Source: Sphingorhabdus profundilacus
GTDB taxonomy: Bacteria > Pseudomonadota > Alphaproteobacteria > Sphingomonadales > Sphingomonadaceae
Reading direction: 5' to 3'
NCBI RefSeq assembly: GCF_009769755.1
Contig: NZ_SDWJ01000001.1
Span: 124,001 to 188,000 of the forward strand
Length of the DNA stretch: 64,000 nt
Shown here: in pieces, positions 61,091 to 64,000 of the stretch
Position numbering within the stretch: position 1 is the first letter of the stretch
Layout of the letters: each line of letters starts with the position of its first letter
Position numbers and translations under genes: made by a program
Notes under the pieces: model-generated
What the model saw: the letters and a program-made list of their open reading frames with translations, nothing else
Database searches by the model: none
Told to the model about the DNA's origin: nothing

Positions 61091-61827
61091 GCTTGGGTCG
61101 TGGGCATATAATTGCTGCCATGCTCATTTTGGGCAGCAGTGGATTGGCATCTTGCAACCAATCATTGCCTTCAAATGATCGAACAGAATCATCCGCTGGA
61201 TTCCCGAGTCCATATCGCCCCGTTTCTGAAGCTGGAGATACCCAGTTTTCCAACGAAGCCGCGCGTGACGAGGCGGGCGAAGCGCAGTTTGTGATGGACT
61301 GGGCTGGCATAAAGCTCGGTACCACAGTCGCCGATATTGGGGCGGGCGAGGGCTATTATACCATTCGTCTGGCCGAGCGTGTCGGACCAAAAGGCCGGGT
61401 GTTGGCGCAAGACATCAATCGGGGTGCGCTAGACCGCTTGGGCGAACGTGTGACGCGTGAGCAACTGGATAATGTGGCGATCAAGGAAGGCGCTGTTGAC
61501 GACCCCCGCCTGCCCGAAAACAGTTTTGACCGTATCTTCATGGTGCACATGTATCATGAAGTAGATGAGCCATATGCATTTCTCTGGCGCATGCGGCCCG
61601 CGATCGCAAAAAGTGGCGAGGTGATCGTGGTCGACAGGGACCGACCAACCGACCAGCATGGCATTCCGCCGAAATTATTGTTCTGCGAATTCGCAGCTGT
61701 CGGATACCGTTTGACCGGATTTAGCGAAGAGCTGAAATTGGGGGGCTATATTGCCCGTTTCACGCCGACAGGGCGTCGACCCGACCCTAAAGAAATCAAA
61801 ACCTGCGGCACGCCGCCTCTGCGCTGA
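61087..61827 (+). CDS. class I SAM methyltransferase with lipoprotein signal
   Basis: A 246-residue protein. The Rossmann methyltransferase core has DIGAGEGYYTIRLAERVGP (SAM site) and FDRIFMVHMYHEV. Unusually, the first 30 residues form a lipoprotein signal with lipobox GLASC, so the enzyme would be periplasmic and membrane-anchored, where SAM is not expected. Similar proteins occur in related genomes. Target unknown. Its start overlaps the thioesterase stop. Confidence 0.8.
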   Translation: MSLGRGHIIAAMLILGSSGLASCNQSLPSNDRTESSAGFPSPYRPVSEAGDTQFSNEAARDEAGEAQFVMDWAGIKLGTTVADIGAGEGYYTIRLAERVGPKGRVLAQDINRGALDRLGERVTREQLDNVAIKEGAVDDPRLPENSFDRIFMVHMYHEVDEPYAFLWRMRPAIAKSGEVIVVDRDRPTDQHGIPPKLLFCEFAAVGYRLTGFSEELKLGGYIARFTPTGRRPDPKEIKTCGTPPLR

Positions 61828-61835
61828 ACTCAAAA

Positions 61836-61959
61836 AATGACCCCCAACCCCTTTCGGGGTAGAGGGTCAGAAGGGGATTGCCTGTTCGGGGTTTCGGGGG
61901 GATGGCAATCCGAAAGGCTCACTCTCAAACTGAACGATGGGGAGAGGCTAGGGGTCATT
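61836..61959. repeat. nested inverted-repeat element
   Basis: Outer arms AATGACCCC (61836-61844) and GGGGTCATT (61951-61959) enclose CCCC/GGGG (61848-61859) and GGATTGCC (61875-61882) with GGCAATCC (61904-61911). The layout could fold as a multi-stem RNA or be a MITE-like relic. Confidence 0.65.
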
Positions 61960-62086
61960 CGTTCGATTTTCGAGTTGAAACAAAGTAACACTTTCGTTTG
62001 ACAATTTTGCGTCAGAAGGAAGAAGAAAAGAAGGTATCAGGGGCGGGGCTACCTCCACCTTTCGTTTGAGATAACCGCGACCCCAG

Positions 62087-62136
62087 TTGTCATTCCGATC
62101 TGCGCGGGAACGACAAAGGGAGGACGGGAATGACAA
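62087..62136. repeat. REP-like inverted repeat, TTGTCATTCC family
   Basis: TTGTCATTCC at 62087-62096 and GGAATGACAA at 62127-62136 are exact reverse complements, 30 bp apart. Confidence 0.7.
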
Positions 62137-62207
62137 TGATGAGTTGAGGTTGGCAAAGACGAGCGAGTGAAACCGTTACGAATGCGCCGCCTAAATGCGA
62201 GGGGCCG

Positions 62208-62744
62208 TCAATCGCCTTCGAAATCTATCAGGCAGTCAACCTTGATACCCTTTGCGCGGAGTTTTGCGGCGCCGCCCAGGTCGGGCAGGTCGACGATGAA
62301 CAATGCCTGTTCGACAATACCTCCACCCCTTGTGATCAGATCGACTCCGGCCAAAGCGGTGCCGCCGGTGGCGATCAAATCATCGACCAGCAACACTTTT
62401 TGTCCGTCACGCACATGGCCGACATGCATTTCTATCCGGTCGGTGCCATATTCAAGGGCATAGTCCGTGCCGATCTTCTCACCGGGCAACTTGCCGGGTT
62501 TGCGAAGCATCAATTTACCCAGCCCCAGCGCGTAAGAAAGACCAGCCGCAACGACAAAACCGCGCGCTTCAATTCCGGCGATCAATGTCGTGTCCGGGGC
62601 GACCATCGCCGCCATCCGGTCGATTGTTGCGCGAAATCCGGGACCGTCGAGCAACAATGTCGAAACATCCCGAAATAATATCCCCGGTTTGGGATAATCG
62701 GGGATCGTGCGAATCAGCGCGGCAAGGTCGGCATTGTCAGTCAT
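62208..62744 (-). CDS. apt: adenine phosphoribosyltransferase
   Basis: Salvages adenine to AMP with PRPP. The 178-residue protein has the PRPP-binding motif LLVDDLIATGGTALA and the flexible-loop region LRKPGKLPGEK. The ATG at 62744 (MTDNADL) gives family length; the frame open to 62795 is rejected. Confidence 0.94.
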   Translation of the reverse strand: MTDNADLAALIRTIPDYPKPGILFRDVSTLLLDGPGFRATIDRMAAMVAPDTTLIAGIEARGFVVAAGLSYALGLGKLMLRKPGKLPGEKIGTDYALEYGTDRIEMHVGHVRDGQKVLLVDDLIATGGTALAGVDLITRGGGIVEQALFIVDLPDLGGAAKLRAKGIKVDCLIDFEGD

Positions 62745-62885
62745 GAAGATTGAGTGCCTTGTCGTCCCGGAAGTTTCAAAGGAAAAGCGTAGCAAAGCCC
62801 ATGTTTATCGAAAAACAATAATGTTCTTGACGTTATTCGAATCATGACATATTGATAATCAATAATACCAATATTGGAGATCGAT

Positions 62886-63416
62886 ATGACTGAAATTACC
62901 GACAACCGTATTTTAAGGGTAACCAGATGGCTGGTGTATCTCATTATGGGCCTTGTCGCTGCGGTAGGAGTTTTTCTCGCGGTGATGAGCGTCATATTGC
63001 CATTCCACTGGACCGACGCGATGGCACAGCTCGCCAAATCCTATCCCAATCTCGACCCGTCGACATTGTTACCGCATCTGCTTTCGATTTTTGCTTTGGG
63101 CATCATGGTGCTTGGAATGTTGTGGACGATCATGCGGAAACTTCTGGCGATAATCGCCAGTGTTGAGCTGGGCGATCCCTTTGTGCGGGCCAACGCCGTC
63201 CGGTTGAAAGCGATCGGCTGGCTGATGGTCGGCTTGCAGATCGTCGGAATGCCACTGGCCTTTGCGGCTGGCGAGCTGGCGGACTTATTCGGGGAATCCG
63301 ATACCGGTCTGGACCTTTCGCTGAACGGTATCTTGTCCATCCTGCTGGTGTTCATCCTTGCCGGAATTTTCGAACGCGGCGCAGAAATGCGTGAAGAGCT
63401 GGAAGGAACCGTCTGA
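62886..63416 (+). CDS. DUF2975 membrane protein
   Basis: A 176-residue protein with four predicted membrane helices (about 13-38, 65-87, 112-132 and 150-170). The family is of unknown function and often paired with a small Xre-like regulator, as here. GGAG lies seven bases before the ATG at 62886. Its stop overlaps the next start (TGATG). Confidence 0.85.
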   Translation: MTEITDNRILRVTRWLVYLIMGLVAAVGVFLAVMSVILPFHWTDAMAQLAKSYPNLDPSTLLPHLLSIFALGIMVLGMLWTIMRKLLAIIASVELGDPFVRANAVRLKAIGWLMVGLQIVGMPLAFAAGELADLFGESDTGLDLSLNGILSILLVFILAGIFERGAEMREELEGTV

Positions 63417-63628
63417 TGCCCGTGACTGTCAAACTGGACGATCTGCTTTATGCCAAGCGGATGACTCTGACCGAATTGGCCGAACGGGTGGACATCACGC
63501 TGGCTAATCTGTCGATCTTGAAAACCGGCAAGGCCAAGGCGATCCGTTTTTCCACATTGGAAGCGATCTGCAAGGTTCTGGAATGCCAACCCGGTGATTT
63601 GCTGGGATTTGAAGAGGGAAACAACTGA
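63416..63628 (+). CDS. Xre/Cro-family small HTH regulator (YozG-like)
   Basis: A 70-residue protein consisting almost entirely of a helix-turn-helix: LTELAERVDITLANLSILKT then FSTLEAICKVLECQPGDLL. It is coupled to the DUF2975 gene upstream and to a mini-protein downstream, both by TGATG overlaps. It probably regulates its own operon. Confidence 0.9.
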   Translation: MPVTVKLDDLLYAKRMTLTELAERVDITLANLSILKTGKAKAIRFSTLEAICKVLECQPGDLLGFEEGNN

Positions 63629-63714
63629 TGCACATCGCATTCAAAATTTCGGTACCGCCGCGTCTGCTGATGATGCTGGCTCTGGTTTCCGCAGCTGCTC
63701 TCATTCTCGGCTAA
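63628..63714 (+). CDS. 28-residue membrane mini-protein
   Basis: An ATG overlapping the Xre stop (TGATG) opens a 28-codon frame ending in TAA at 63712. The product is a short basic start followed by one hydrophobic helix (LLMMLALVSAAALILG). It is too short for standard gene callers. The coupled start and the clean helix followed by a stop suggest a real product; family unknown. Confidence 0.5.
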   Translation: MHIAFKISVPPRLLMMLALVSAAALILG

Positions 63715-63745
63715 GCCTGAAACACCCCTCCGCCAAAATGAAAAA

Positions 63746-63776
63746 GGGCGGCCTATCGCTAGGCCGCCCCTTTTTT
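63746..63776. terminator. bidirectional terminator, rplL and mini-protein operon
   Basis: GGGCGGCCTA (63746-63755) pairs perfectly with TAGGCCGCCC (63760-63769) around TCGC, with AAAAA on one side and TTTTTT on the other. It serves converging transcripts from both sides. Confidence 0.93.
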
Positions 63777-63797
63777 GTCCCGTTAAGGAAAACCGAA

Positions 63798-64000
63798 TTA
63801 CTTCAGTTCGACGGTACCACCAGCAGCAGTGATCTTCGCCTTGATTTCTTCGGCTTCGGCCTTGTTCACGCCTTCCTTGATCGCCTTTGGCGCGGACTCG
63901 ACAAGAGCCTTTGCTTCGGTCAGACCAAGTGCAGTGATCGCACGGACTTCCTTGATGACAGCAATCTTGTTGCCGCCGTCGCCGGTCAGGATTACGTCAA
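63798..64000 (-). CDS. rplL: 50S ribosomal protein bL12 (C-terminal part)
   Basis: The stop at 63798-63800 closes a frame that runs off the window end. The visible 66 residues are the L7/L12 C-terminal domain: [32 protein letters not shown] and the end [12 protein letters not shown]. The C-terminal domain recruits translation factors to the ribosome. The rest of the gene, and probably rplJ upstream, lie outside the window. Confidence 0.96.
   Translation of the reverse strand, partial: DVILTGDGGNKIAVIKEVRAITALGLTEAKALVESAPKAIKEGVNKAEAEEIKAKITAAGGTVELK

Larger units (their letters stand above)
61828..62207. other. 380-bp intergenic region with two repeat elements
   Basis: No gene seen. Two structured segments are annotated separately (61836-61959 and 62087-62136). 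The convergent genes on either side, the methyltransferase and apt, would both read into it. Confidence 0.7.

Overview
The window looks like chromosomal DNA from an aerobic alphaproteobacterium of the order Sphingomonadales (Sphingorhabdus/Sphingopyxis/Erythrobacter-like). The pointers are: fab operon order fabD-fabG-acpP-fabF-mltG, an rpsF-rpsR-rplI operon with long charged tails, a very large TonB-dependent receptor beside a tryptophan-halogenase-like flavoprotein, a class I PHA synthase with phasin, a LOV-HTH photoreceptor of the EL222 type, and satellite genes of the exosortase A (XrtA) exopolysaccharide system. The taxon is inferred from gene content only. No phage, integrase, classical IS element, rRNA operon or CRISPR array was seen.

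Layout. 1-3 kb: GTP cyclohydrolase I and a secreted alkyl sulfatase. 3-9 kb (minus): fatty-acid synthesis operon fabD-crotonase-[GxxExxY element]-fabG-acpP-fabF-mltG. 8.8-12.3 kb: a divergent LD-carboxypeptidase / Mur ligase pair (probable murein recycling) and a diguanylate cyclase. 12.5-14.7 kb: rpsF-rpsR-rplI, a 2H phosphoesterase and tRNA-Met(CAT). 14.7-26.8 kb: a polysaccharide utilisation locus, probably for beta-1,3-glucan (laminarin type): halogenase, TonB receptor, GH16, LacI regulator, two MFS transporters and GH3. Three copies of one LacI-type operator tie its two promoter regions together. 27-32.6 kb: six XrtA-associated genes (two hydrolases, ACP, FemAB, acyl-CoA ligase, PLP decarboxylase) without an exosortase in view. 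32.6-37.5 kb: zinc-finger protein, DUF4402 protein plus the remnant of another, ABC ATPase, nadB, dipeptidase. 37.5-37.9 kb: second GxxExxY element. 38-47 kb: M20 amidohydrolase, DegP protease, HflKC, Mrp ATPase, a molybdenum hydroxylase subunit, ferrochelatase. 47-57.4 kb: PHA metabolism (acetoacetyl-CoA reductase, phasin with a clear regulated promoter, PhaC) mixed with the LOV-HTH regulator, murA, clpS, two acyl-CoA dehydrogenases and a CsgG-like protein. 57.5-64 kb: DEAD helicase, AlaC-type aminotransferase, thioesterase, methyltransferase lipoprotein, apt, a DUF2975/Xre/mini-protein operon, and the 3' end of rplL.

The most unusual signal is a pair of small units, each consisting of one GxxExxY-family (PD-(D/E)XK-like) gene enclosed by 30-31 bp inverted arms. 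The two proteins are divergent and the arms differ in sequence, yet every arm contains three head-to-tail octamers of one pattern, approximately RCRCRRAG. Both units abut the stop codon of a neighbouring gene. This looks like a recurrent, minimal mobile or selfish unit rather than a coincidental repeat. Other points of interest are the operator-defined glucan regulon that includes the halogenase, the phasin promoter with two identical 19-bp boxes, a 143-bp MITE-like element with perfect 31-bp inverted ends, and a 28-residue membrane mini-protein coupled to an Xre regulator.
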